Positions 43,045-51,016 of a DNA stretch of 64,000 bases are shown piece after piece (position 1 is the first letter of the stretch; each line of letters opens with the position of its first letter). A program made the position numbers and the translations under genes. The notes beneath the pieces are model-generated. The model did no database searches, was not told where the DNA came from, and saw only the letters and a program-made list of their open reading frames with translations. Origin of the DNA: Kocuria flava (GTDB taxonomy: Bacteria > Actinomycetota > Actinomycetes > Actinomycetales > Micrococcaceae); the NCBI RefSeq assembly GCF_001482365.1, contig NZ_CP013254.1, positions 2,480,001-2,544,000 of the forward strand, read 5' to 3'.

Positions 43045-43536
43045 CGCCGGGCCCGTCCGTCCCGCACCGCCCCCGGGGGGCGGGGAGGACCGGCGCGGGC
43101 GGGCCAGCTCGGCGCTGTCCAGCAGCACGGTGACGGGCCCGTCGTTGACGAGCTCGACCTGCATGTGCGCGCCGAAGCGGCCGGTCTCCACCCGGGCGCC
43201 GAGCTCCCGCAGCGCGGCCGTGTAGGCCTCGAACAGCGGCTCCGAGACGGGTCCCGGCGCCGCCGCCGACCACGAGGGGCGCCGCCCCTTCCGGGCGTCG
43301 CCGTAGAGGGTGAACTGGCTGACGGCGAGCACGGGGGCGCCGGTCTCGGCGCACGAGCGCTCCCCCTCGAGCAGCCGCAGGTTCCAGGTGCGCTCGGCCA
43401 GCTTCGCGGCGACGGCGGCGTCGTCGCCGTGGGTCACGCCCACGAGGGCCACCAGGCCCGGCTCCGCGAGGGCGCCCACGACCTCGCCCCCGACGCTGAC
43501 GGCGGCACGGGTCACTCGCTGCAGGACGATGCGCAT
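43042..43536 (-). CDS. dtd: D-aminoacyl-tRNA deacylase
   Basis: A 164-residue enzyme that hydrolyses D-amino acids and glycine from mischarged tRNA. The conserved SQFTLYGD (73-80) and the cross-subunit Gly-cisPro motif in NDGPVTV (131-137) are intact. The last 18 residues are a Pro/Gly-rich extension. ATG start. It ends in TAG. Confidence 0.96.
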   Translation of the reverse strand: MRIVLQRVTRAAVSVGGEVVGALAEPGLVALVGVTHGDDAAVAAKLAERTWNLRLLEGERSCAETGAPVLAVSQFTLYGDARKGRRPSWSAAAPGPVSEPLFEAYTAALRELGARVETGRFGAHMQVELVNDGPVTVLLDSAELARPRRSSPPPGGGAGRTGPA

Positions 43537-43587
43537 GCCCCCCAGTCCACCACACGCCCGCCGCGGCCGCGCGCCGCACCGGTCCGC

Positions 43588-44232
43588 TCAGCCGAGCAGC
43601 GACCAGCCGGGGGGCAGGCAGCGGCGGCCGGTGAGGGCCTGCAGCAGCTCCGGGACCCGGCCGCGCTCGGCGGCGATCTCGGCGAGGGTCAGGGCGGTGT
43701 CGGCGAGCACGTGGTCGGGCGGGGTGCGGTCGAGCCCGCAGGCGGCGGCGACGTCGAGCCCGTGCACGGCCAGCTCGAAGGTGCGCGTGGGCATGTAGGT
43801 GCGCAGCCGGGCCCCGCCGAAGGGCGTGCGGATCAGCGGGTCCTGCTCGAGGGGCACGCGCGCCAGGGCCTCGCGGGCGGCCTCGAGGGCCGCCCGCACG
43901 GCCGCGGCCGGCTCGGGCCCGAGCTCCCGGCCGGCCGCCGTGCCGCGGGCGGCGACCTGCTGCGGGTCGGCCGAGGCCGCGAGCGCGTAGTAGTGCCCGG
44001 TGCCCGTGCACTCCTCGGCGGCGGCCGGGCGGTCCAGGTAGGCGGTGAGCGTGCTCAGCGCCCGGCCGGCGTGGCCGAACAGGGCGCGCAGGTCCCACGA
44101 GCCCAGGGCGGGGCGCTCCCACAGGGAGTCCTCGGCGGCCTCGTCGAGCTCCTCGACCTCGTCGGCGAGGCGGGCCAGGAACACCCCGGCCTCGAGGAAG
44201 GCGGCACGGGCGGCGGCGGGGTCACGGGTCAC
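43588..44232 (-). CDS. Maleylpyruvate isomerase-like / DinB-fold protein
   Basis: A 214-residue protein of the mycothiol-dependent maleylpyruvate isomerase N-terminal superfamily. A four-helix bundle is expected, with SWDLRALFGHAGRALSTL (a metal-binding His) near residue 50 and TYMPTRTFELAVHGLDVAAA near 150 carrying the second and third metal-ligand positions. Members in Actinobacteria are presumed mycothiol-dependent thiol transferases, but substrates are rarely known. GTG at 44232 follows GAGGAGCCC. A strong hairpin lies immediately upstream. Confidence 0.8.
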   Translation of the reverse strand: MTRDPAAARAAFLEAGVFLARLADEVEELDEAAEDSLWERPALGSWDLRALFGHAGRALSTLTAYLDRPAAAEECTGTGHYYALAASADPQQVAARGTAAGRELGPEPAAAVRAALEAAREALARVPLEQDPLIRTPFGGARLRTYMPTRTFELAVHGLDVAAACGLDRTPPDHVLADTALTLAEIAAERGRVPELLQALTGRRCLPPGWSLLG

Positions 44233-44259
44233 GGCGGGCTCCTCGCGGTGGGCACGGGA

Positions 44260-44300
44260 ACGGGCCGGGACCCGCCCGTTCGGGGCGGGTCCCGGCCCGT
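44260..44300. terminator. Strong hairpin between aspS and DinB-fold gene
   Basis: A perfect 18-bp stem (44260-44277 with 44283-44300) and the five-base loop GTTCG, 16 bases after aspS stops. It probably ends aspS transcription. If the -10 box at 44313-44318 is used, the hairpin would begin about six bases into the next transcript, so it may instead act as a stabilising or regulatory 5' structure. Confidence 0.65.
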
Positions 44301-44312
44301 GCGGTGACCGAG

Positions 44313-44318
44313 AGCCTA
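44313..44318 (-). promoter_or_regulatory. Possible -10 box sharing TAG with aspS stop
   Basis: TAGGCT on the minus strand, with 44318-44316 being the aspS stop codon. Unlike the other three stop-sharing boxes it is followed by CT, not GG. It would serve the DinB-fold gene. Confidence 0.35.
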
Positions 44319-46148
44319 CTGCGCGGCGGCCGGGGCCGGGGCCGTGTTGCCCTCGGTTGCGTCCCGGTCCGCGGGAGCCTTCTCCCCGCGCGCGGCGGGC
44401 TTCGCGTCCACGCCGGCCTCCTTGCGCTGCTGGGCCGTGATGGGTGCCGGGGCGGCGGTGAGCGGGTCGTAGCCGTTGCCGGTCTTGGGGAAGGCGATGA
44501 CCTCGCGGATCGAGTCGGCCCCGGCGAGCAGGGCGACGACGCGGTCCCAGCCGAAGGCGATGCCGCCGTGCGGGGGCGCGCCGTACTGGAAGCCCTCGAG
44601 CAGGAACCCGAACTTCTCGTCGGCCTCGGCCTCGCCGATGCCCATGACCTCGAACACGCGCCGCTGGACGTCCTGGCGGTGGATGCGGAGGGAGCCGCCG
44701 CCGATCTCGTGGCCGTTGCACACGATGTCGTAGGCGTAGGCCAGGGCGGAGCCGGGGTCCCGGTCGAAGGTGTCGAGGAACTCGGGCTTCGGGGCGGTGA
44801 AGGCGTGGTGGACGGCGGTCCAGGCGCCGGCGCCCACGGCGACGTCCCCGGACTCGACGGCCTCGGCCGCCGGCTCGAACAGCGGGGCGTCGACGACCCA
44901 CACGAACGCCCAGGCGTCCTCGTCGATCAGCCCGGTGCGGTGGCCGATCTCCACGCGGGCGGCGCCGAGCAGGGCCCGGGAGGACTTCCGCTCGCCGGCG
45001 GCGAAGAAGATGCAGTCCCCGGGGTTCGCGCCGGTGGCCGCGGCCAGGCCCTCGCGCTCGGCCTCGGTGATGTTCTTGGCCACCGGTCCGGTGAGGGTCC
45101 CGTCCTCGCCCACGAGCACGTAGGCCAGGCCCTTGGCGCCGCGCTGCTTGGCCCACTCCTGCCAGGCGTCGAGGGTGCGCCGCGGCTGGGAGGCCCCGCC
45201 GGGCATCACGACGGCGCCCACGTAGGGGGCCTTGAACACCCGGAAGGTCGTGTCCCGGAAGTAGTCGGTGAGCTCGGTCAGCTCGAGCCCGAAGCGCAGG
45301 TCCGGCTTGTCGGAGCCGTACTTGGCCATGGCCTCGGCGTAGGTGATCCGCCGGATCGGGGTGGGGATCTCCACGCCGATCAGCCGCCACAGGGCGGCGA
45401 CGATGCGCTCGCCCAGGGCGATGACGTCGTCCTGCTCCACGAAGGAGGCCTCGATGTCGAGCTGGGTGAACTCGGGCTGGCGGTCGGCGCGGAAGTCCTC
45501 GTCCCGGTAGCAGCGGGCGATCTGGAAGTAGCGCTCCACGCCGCCGACCTGCAGCAGCTGCTTGAACAGCTGCGGGGACTGGGGCAGCGCGTACCACGAG
45601 CCCGGGGCCAGGCGGGCCGGGACGAGGAAGTCGCGGGCGCCCTCCGGGGTGGAGCGGGTCAGGGTCGGGGTCTCGACCTCGAGGAAGTCCTCGGCGTGCA
45701 GCAGCTCCCGCGCCACGCGGTTGGCCTCCGAGCGCAGACGCAGGGCCCGGGCGGGGCCGGGCCGGCGCAGGTCGAGGTAGCGGTGGCGCAGGCGGGCGTC
45801 CTCGCCGACCTCGACGTGCTCGTCGATCTGGAACGGCAGCGGTGCGGCGGTGTTGAGCACCGTCACGGTCTCCGCGATGACCTCGACCTCGCCGGTGGCC
45901 AGCGCCGGGTTCTCGTTGCCCTCGGGCCGGCGCTCCACGGAGCCGGTGACCTGCAGGACGTACTCGTTGCGCAGGTGGTGGAAGTCCGCCTCGTCGCGCA
46001 CCACGATCTGCGCGACCCCGGAGGCGTCGCGCAGGTCGAGGAACGCGACGCCGCCGTGGTCGCGGCGGCGGCCGACCCAGCCGGCCAGCGTGACGGTCTC
46101 GCCGATGTGCTCGGCGCGCAGGTCGCCGAGGTTGTGTGTGCGCAGCAC
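44316..46148 (-). CDS. aspS: Aspartyl-tRNA synthetase
   Basis: A 610-residue class IIb synthetase. It has an N-terminal OB-fold anticodon domain (VTLAGWVGRRRDHGGVAFLD), the catalytic LPQSPQLFKQLLQV and FRADRQPEFTQLDIE segments, the bacterial GAD insertion, and the final motif GGIAFGWDRVVALL. The C-terminal 30 residues are a Lys/Ala/Pro-rich tail. There is no asparagine synthetase partner here to say whether it is discriminating. GTG start; promoter shared face to face with the permease gene. Confidence 0.97.
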   Translation of the reverse strand: MLRTHNLGDLRAEHIGETVTLAGWVGRRRDHGGVAFLDLRDASGVAQIVVRDEADFHHLRNEYVLQVTGSVERRPEGNENPALATGEVEVIAETVTVLNTAAPLPFQIDEHVEVGEDARLRHRYLDLRRPGPARALRLRSEANRVARELLHAEDFLEVETPTLTRSTPEGARDFLVPARLAPGSWYALPQSPQLFKQLLQVGGVERYFQIARCYRDEDFRADRQPEFTQLDIEASFVEQDDVIALGERIVAALWRLIGVEIPTPIRRITYAEAMAKYGSDKPDLRFGLELTELTDYFRDTTFRVFKAPYVGAVVMPGGASQPRRTLDAWQEWAKQRGAKGLAYVLVGEDGTLTGPVAKNITEAEREGLAAATGANPGDCIFFAAGERKSSRALLGAARVEIGHRTGLIDEDAWAFVWVVDAPLFEPAAEAVESGDVAVGAGAWTAVHHAFTAPKPEFLDTFDRDPGSALAYAYDIVCNGHEIGGGSLRIHRQDVQRRVFEVMGIGEAEADEKFGFLLEGFQYGAPPHGGIAFGWDRVVALLAGADSIREVIAFPKTGNGYDPLTAAPAPITAQQRKEAGVDAKPAARGEKAPADRDATEGNTAPAPAAAQ

Positions 46149-46227
46149 TGGAAAACCCTTCGTTGTGCAGGATCCGACGGGGCGGCGGAGAGAACCGCGC
46201 GTTTCCCCGGGGTTTGCCCGGTGCCCC

Positions 46228-46251
46228 TAGTCTCGTTCGGGAACGAGTCTA
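46228..46251. promoter_or_regulatory. Near-palindromic bidirectional promoter of aspS and permease
   Basis: Reading either strand gives TAG(T/A)CTCGTTC: plus-strand TAGTCT at 46228-46233 and minus-strand TAGACT at 46251-46246 are both TANNNT boxes, and CTCGTTC-GG-GAACGAG (46232-46247) is a perfect inverted repeat between them. Predicted starts in both directions fall at about 46239-46240. Confidence 0.6.
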
Positions 46252-46294
46252 CAGCCCGGCCCTTCCGGGCCGGCACGCCCCGGAAGGACCCCGC

Positions 46295-47605
46295 ATGCCC
46301 GCCGCTCCCCCGCCCCCCGCGCTCGCCCGCCGCCTCGGCACCGTCGACGCCGCCCTGATCGGCGTGGGCTCGATGGTCGGCGCCGGGGTGTTCGTCGTCT
46401 TCGCCCCCGCCGCCGCGGCGGCCGGGCCGTGGCTGCCGGGCGCCCTGCTGCTGGCCGCGCTCGTGGCGTGGTGCAACGCGACCTCCACCGCCCAGCTCGC
46501 CGCCCGCTACCCCGCCTCCGGCGGGACCTACCTCTACGCCGGGCACCGGCTCGGCGCGTGGCCGGCGTTCGTGGCCGGCTGGGGATTCGTGACCGGCAAG
46601 ACCGCCTCGGCGGCGGCCATGGCCCTGACCTTCGGCCTCTACGCGGCCGAGCTCACCGGGGCCGACGACGCCGGGGCGCGGCTGCTCGCCGTCGCCGCGA
46701 TCGCCGGGCTGACCGCCGTGAACCTGGGCGGGGTGAGCCGCACCGCCCGGCTCACGCGCCTGCTCGTGCTGCCCGTGCTCGCCGTGCTGCTGGCCCTCGC
46801 GGTGCTGCTGCTGACCGGTCAGCCCCCCGCCGCCGTCCGCCCGGGCGCGGGGGCGGCGGCTCCCCCGTGGGGCGTGCTGCCGGCGGCGGGCCTGCTCTTC
46901 TTCGCCTTCGCCGGCTACGCCCGCGTGGCCACCCTCGGGGAGGAGGTCCGCGACCCGGCGCGGACGATCCCCCGCGCGGTGCTCGGCGCGCTCGCGGCGA
47001 CCCTGCTGCTCTACGGCCTGCTCGCCCTGGGGCTGCTGCGCTTCCTCGGCGCCGAGCGGCTCGCCGACTCCCCGGCCCCGCTGCTCGCCGCGGTGCGCGC
47101 CGCCGGCTGGCCGGAAGGGGCGGAGGCGGCCGGGGCCGCCGTGGTCACCGCCGCCGCGGCCCTCGCCACCCTGGGGGCGCTGCTGGCGCTGGTGGCGGGG
47201 ATCTCCCGCACGGCCCTGGCCATGGCCCGGCAGCGGGACCTGCCCGCCGGCCTCGCCGCGGTCTCGCAGCGGCACCGGGTGCCCTGGGCGGCCGAGCTGG
47301 CGGTGGCCGCCGTCGTCGTCGTCCTCGTGCTCGTCGGGGACGTGCGCACGGTGATCGGCTTCTCCAGCTTCGGTGTGCTCGTCTACTATGCCCTGGCCAA
47401 CCTCTCCGCGCTCACCCTGGCGGAGCGCCCCGGCTGGGCGCCGCGGGCGGTCAACGCGGTCGGCCTGGCGGGCTGCCTGCTGCTGGCGTTCACGCTGCCG
47501 TGGGCGTCGGTGCTCACGATGCTCGCCGTCTTCGCCGTGGGCCTGGCCGCCCGCGGGCTCGTGCTGGCCCGCCGCCGCACCCGCGCGCGCGCCGACGACC
47601 GCTGA
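46295..47605 (+). CDS. APC-family amino-acid permease
   Basis: A 436-residue transporter with about 12 membrane helices. The first helix carries the unwound GVGSMVGAGVFVVFAP motif of the amino acid-polyamine-cation superfamily; FAFAGYARVATLGEEVRDPARTIP is the helix 6 region and loop seen in APC transporters. Substrate cannot be deduced; being controlled with aspS could hint at an amino acid related to aspartate, but that is speculation. ATG at 46295 has GGAAGGACC before it, better than the upstream in-frame ATG at 46136. Confidence 0.9.
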   Translation: MPAAPPPPALARRLGTVDAALIGVGSMVGAGVFVVFAPAAAAAGPWLPGALLLAALVAWCNATSTAQLAARYPASGGTYLYAGHRLGAWPAFVAGWGFVTGKTASAAAMALTFGLYAAELTGADDAGARLLAVAAIAGLTAVNLGGVSRTARLTRLLVLPVLAVLLALAVLLLTGQPPAAVRPGAGAAAPPWGVLPAAGLLFFAFAGYARVATLGEEVRDPARTIPRAVLGALAATLLLYGLLALGLLRFLGAERLADSPAPLLAAVRAAGWPEGAEAAGAAVVTAAAALATLGALLALVAGISRTALAMARQRDLPAGLAAVSQRHRVPWAAELAVAAVVVVLVLVGDVRTVIGFSSFGVLVYYALANLSALTLAERPGWAPRAVNAVGLAGCLLLAFTLPWASVLTMLAVFAVGLAARGLVLARRRTRARADDR

Positions 47606-47632
47606 CCACCACCGCTGCACCCGCACCCACAG

Positions 47633-47706
47633 CGCCGAGCCCCCTCACAGTCGTCGTTTCCCCATGTGCGCGCATGGGGAAACGACGACCGTGAGGGGAC
47701 TCGGCG
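47633..47706. repeat. 74-bp inverted repeat, lower GC than surroundings
   Basis: Two 34-base arms (47633-47666 and 47673-47706) pair at all but two positions around a six-base loop. The inner part, GTCGTCGTTTCCCCATG and its complement, is clearly poorer in GC than neighbouring DNA. The outer motif GTG(A)GGGACTCGGCG recurs once more at about 47725-47738. It lies between two convergent genes and could be a two-way terminator or a small mobile palindromic element. Confidence 0.75.
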
Positions 47707-47818
47707 GAACGAGCGGCGGCACGGTGGGGACTCGGCGACGCCTGCGCACGGCCGGCAACGCCCCGGCGGCGGCCGCCCCGTCCCGACGGCCCGGCGCCGG
47801 GCCGTCCCGCTCCCCGGG

Positions 47819-49177
47819 TCAGGCCCCGGCGGTCACCGCGCGCACGACCGGGCGCAGGTCCTCGGCCGGCGGGGTCCAGGAGGCGGGGTCGGCGCCGACC
47901 TGCTCGCCCGAGCGGATGTCCTTGACCTCGTGCACCGGCACCCCGTCCTCGCCGCGGGCCGTGAACCACACGAAGGGGATGCCGCGGCGCTCGGCGTAGC
48001 GGATCTGCTTGCCGAACTTGGCGGCGTTCGCCGAGACCTCGCAGGCGATGCCGCGCCCGCGCAGCTGCGCGGCGACGTCCTGGGCCTCGGACCACGAGTC
48101 CTCGTCGGCGAGGGAGACCAGCACGGCCGTGGGCACCTTCCGGGAGGGGGCCGCCATGCCCTGGGACAGGATCCGGGAGACGAGACGGGTCACGCCGATC
48201 GACAGGCCCACCCCGGGGTAGGTCTTCTTCCCGGTCGAGGCGAGGGACTCGTAGCGGCCGCCGGAGCAGATCGAGCCGAGCTGCTCGTGGCCCACGAGCA
48301 CCGTCTCGTAGACGGTGCCGGTGTAGTAGTCGAGACCCCGGGCGATCGACAGGTCGGCGACCACCGTGCCGGGGGCGCGGCGGGCCGCCTCGCCCACGAC
48401 CTCGGCGAGCTCGGCCAGGCCCTCCTCGAGCAGCCGGGTGTTCACCCCGAGGGCGCGCACCTGCTCGACGAACGAGGTGTCCTCGGTGCGGATCGAGGCC
48501 AGCTGGAGGGCGGCCCGCGCCTGCTCGGGGCTCGCGCCGAGCTCCTCCTGCAGCGCCGCCGCGACGCGCTCGGGCCCGATCTTCTCGAGCTTGTCGATGC
48601 TGCGCAGCACCCCGGCGGTGTCGTGCAGGCCGATGCCCTGGTAGAAGCCCTCGGCGAGCTTGCGGTTGTTGACCCGCAGCACGAACGGCGGGACGGGCAG
48701 GCGGGAGAGGGCGTCGATCATCACCAGCGCCAGCTCGACGTCGTAGCGGAACGGCAGCGTGCCGTCGCCGACGATGTCGACGTCGGCCTGGGTGAACTCC
48801 CGGGCCCGGCCCTCCTGCGGGCGCTCCCCGCGCCAGACCTTCTGGATCTGGTAGCGGCGGAAGGGGAAGGCCAGGTGCCCGCCGTTCTCCACCACGTAGC
48901 GGGCGAAGGGCACGGTCAGGTCGAAGTGCAGGGCCAGGCGGGCGTCGTCCTTCTCGGGGGCGCCCTCGTCCTCCTGGAGGCGGGAGACGACGTAGACCTC
49001 CTTGTCGATCTCCCCCTTGCGCAGCAGCTGGCCCACGGTCTCCACGGCGCGGGTCTCGATCGAGGAGAAGCCGTGCAGCTCGAAGGTCTCGCGCAGCACG
49101 TCGAGCACGTGCAGCTCGACCAGACGCTCCTCCGGAAGCCATTCGGGAAAGCCGGACAGGGAGGTCTTGCGGGCCAT
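47819..49177 (-). CDS. hisS: Histidyl-tRNA synthetase
   Basis: A 452-residue class II synthetase. Motif 2 contains FRRYQIQKVWRGERPQEGR, the histidine A loop reads ARGLDYYTGTVYE, and GGRYESL and PGVGLSIGVTRL are family signatures; the C-terminal anticodon domain starts near 350. ATG start after GGAGCAGCTGCCC. Its promoter faces away from the DUF349 gene. Confidence 0.97.
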   Translation of the reverse strand: MARKTSLSGFPEWLPEERLVELHVLDVLRETFELHGFSSIETRAVETVGQLLRKGEIDKEVYVVSRLQEDEGAPEKDDARLALHFDLTVPFARYVVENGGHLAFPFRRYQIQKVWRGERPQEGRAREFTQADVDIVGDGTLPFRYDVELALVMIDALSRLPVPPFVLRVNNRKLAEGFYQGIGLHDTAGVLRSIDKLEKIGPERVAAALQEELGASPEQARAALQLASIRTEDTSFVEQVRALGVNTRLLEEGLAELAEVVGEAARRAPGTVVADLSIARGLDYYTGTVYETVLVGHEQLGSICSGGRYESLASTGKKTYPGVGLSIGVTRLVSRILSQGMAAPSRKVPTAVLVSLADEDSWSEAQDVAAQLRGRGIACEVSANAAKFGKQIRYAERRGIPFVWFTARGEDGVPVHEVKDIRSGEQVGADPASWTPPAEDLRPVVRAVTAGA

Positions 49178-49260
49178 GGGCAGCTGCTCCTGGGGTGCGA
49201 CGGGGTGCGGGGGCTGGGCGGACGGCGCGGCGGGCTGCGCCGGGGCGCGGGTCCGTGCTC

Positions 49261-49266
49261 ATCCTA
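49261..49266 (-). promoter_or_regulatory. hisS -10 box
   Basis: TAGGAT on the minus strand, predicted start near 49254 with a leader of about 77 bases. Confidence 0.5.
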
Positions 49267-49342
49267 GAGAGGCCTGCCCGCCGCCCCCAAAGCGGGCCGG
49301 AGCGCCCCGGCGGCGGGGCGGGGGGCGCCGGGGCCTCGTCGG

Positions 49343-49348
49343 TACTAT
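49343..49348 (+). promoter_or_regulatory. DUF349 gene -10 box
   Basis: TACTAT followed by GGG. Predicted start near 49355 leaves a leader of about 80 bases to the GTG at 49435. Confidence 0.5.
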
Positions 49349-49434
49349 GGGCCACGACGACTGTCCGAAGCCGGGCGACGGTGCCGGACCCGCTCCGGGC
49401 CCCGCCGACCGGCGCGAGCGAAAGAGTTCCAGCG

Positions 49435-50913
49435 GTGACCGAACGTCTCGAGTCCGACGACCAGCCCACGCCCCGCCCCACCCCCGCCCCGGGACCGCGC
49501 CCCGCGCCCGGCCCCTCGGCGGTCCGGCCCGCGCCCGGCCCGAAGCCGGCCCCCGCGGCCCGTCCGGCGGCGGCAGGGCCCGCGGCGGCAGCGGGAGCGG
49601 CGCCCGGACCGGCCGCCGCTGCGTCGTCGGCCCCCGCCCCGGCGCTGGCCTCCCCCGAGACCCTGGAGCGGGCCCGCCCCTTCGGGCGGGTCACCGAGGA
49701 CGGCCACGTGCACGTGCTCGTGGACGGCGAGGAGATCCTCTGCGGGCAGTACCCGGACGCGACCGAGGACGAGGCCCTGGGCTACTTCGCCCGCAAGTAC
49801 GAGGACGTCGAGGCCCAGGTCGCGCTGCTCGAGCAGCGCGTGGCCGCGAAGGCACCCTCCGCGGACATGACGCGCACCGTCGACCACCTCGCCGAGCAGG
49901 TCGCCCAGCGGGCCATGGTCGGGGACCTGCGCGCGCTCGAGGCCCGGCTGGAGGCGCTGCGCCCGGCCATCCGCGAGCTGGAGGCCGCCGAGCGCGCCGC
50001 CCACGAGGCCGAGCGCGCCCAGAACGTCGCCGCGCGCGAGGCGATCGTGGCCGAGGCGGAGAGGATCGCCGCCCAGGACCCGCAGCGGATCCAGTGGAAG
50101 CAGGCCTCGGGCCGGATGGCGGAGCTGTTCGACCAGTGGAAGGCCCACCAGAAGTCGGGCGTGCGCCTGGGCAAGTCCGCCGAGGACGCCCTGTGGAAGC
50201 GGTTCCGCACCGCCCGCACGACCTTCGACAAGCACCGCCGGGCGTTCTTCTCGCAGCTGGACGCCGACAACGCCGAGGCGAAGAAGGCCAAGGAGGCCCT
50301 CATCGCCGAGGCCGAGGCGCTCTCGGGCTCCACCGACTGGGGTCCCACCGCCGCCGAGTACCGGCGCCTGATGGACCGGTGGAAGCAGGCGAAGCGGGCC
50401 TCCAAGAAGGACGACGACGCCCTGTGGGCGCGGTTCCGGGCCGCCCAGGACCGGTTCTTCGACGCGCGCAAGGCCGCCAACGCGCAGCTCGACGCGGAGT
50501 TCGAGGCCAACCTCGCGGTCAAGGAGCAGCTGCTCGCCGAGGCGAGGGCCCTCATGCCCGTCACCGACCTCAAGGCCGCGAAGCGGGCCCTCGGCGAGAT
50601 CCTCGACCGGTGGGAGCAGGCGGGCAAGGTCCCCCGCGCCCACCTGCGCCGCGTCGAGGCCGAGCTGCGCGAGGTCGAGGACGCCGTGCGCCGGGTCGAG
50701 GATGAGAAGTGGCAGCGGACCAACCCGGAGACGAAGGCCCGCTCGAACTCGATGCTCAGCCAGCTCGAGGCCAAGATCGAGGACCAGGAGGCGTCCCTGG
50801 CCCGGGTGCGCGAGGCCGGGGACGCCCGGCGCGCCGCGAAGCTGGAGGAGGAGCTGGCGACCAGCCGGCAGTGGCTCGAGACCCTGCGCCGCTCCGCCGC
50901 CGACCTGCACTGA
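49435..50913 (+). CDS. DUF349 repeat protein
   Basis: A 492-residue protein. Residues 1-80 are an Ala/Pro-rich low-complexity head. A short beta domain (FGRVTEDGHVHVLVDGEEI) and a coiled-coil follow, then several DUF349 repeats: repeated helix pairs with a Trp-Lys/Arg-x-Ala pattern (WKQASGRMAELFDQWK, LWKRFRTARTTFDKHRRAFF, LMDRWKQAKRASKKDDDALW). Function is unknown; an RNA or nucleic-acid contact is possible from the charge. GTG start preceded only by a weak GAAAGAG. It lies between hisS and relA, as in many Actinobacteria. Confidence 0.88.
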   Translation: MTERLESDDQPTPRPTPAPGPRPAPGPSAVRPAPGPKPAPAARPAAAGPAAAAGAAPGPAAAASSAPAPALASPETLERARPFGRVTEDGHVHVLVDGEEILCGQYPDATEDEALGYFARKYEDVEAQVALLEQRVAAKAPSADMTRTVDHLAEQVAQRAMVGDLRALEARLEALRPAIRELEAAERAAHEAERAQNVAAREAIVAEAERIAAQDPQRIQWKQASGRMAELFDQWKAHQKSGVRLGKSAEDALWKRFRTARTTFDKHRRAFFSQLDADNAEAKKAKEALIAEAEALSGSTDWGPTAAEYRRLMDRWKQAKRASKKDDDALWARFRAAQDRFFDARKAANAQLDAEFEANLAVKEQLLAEARALMPVTDLKAAKRALGEILDRWEQAGKVPRAHLRRVEAELREVEDAVRRVEDEKWQRTNPETKARSNSMLSQLEAKIEDQEASLARVREAGDARRAAKLEEELATSRQWLETLRRSAADLH

Positions 50914-50940
50914 GCCCCGCCGGCAGGACCGGTCCCGGAG

Positions 50941-50980
50941 GGCCCCGTCCCCGCGCTGTCCACAGCCCGGGGACGGGGCC
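50941..50980. terminator. DUF349 gene terminator
   Basis: A 12-bp perfect stem (50941-50952 with 50969-50980), 16-base loop and a short TT after it, 28 bases past the stop codon. Confidence 0.6.
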
Positions 50981-51016
50981 TTCCCCGTGCCCGGGGCCCG
51001 GCGGCAGGCTGGGCGC

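Noticed and set aside
46141..46295. A T-box riboswitch upstream of aspS
   Set aside because: The aspS leader of about 90 bases is too short, and I see no T-box sequence or specifier loop.
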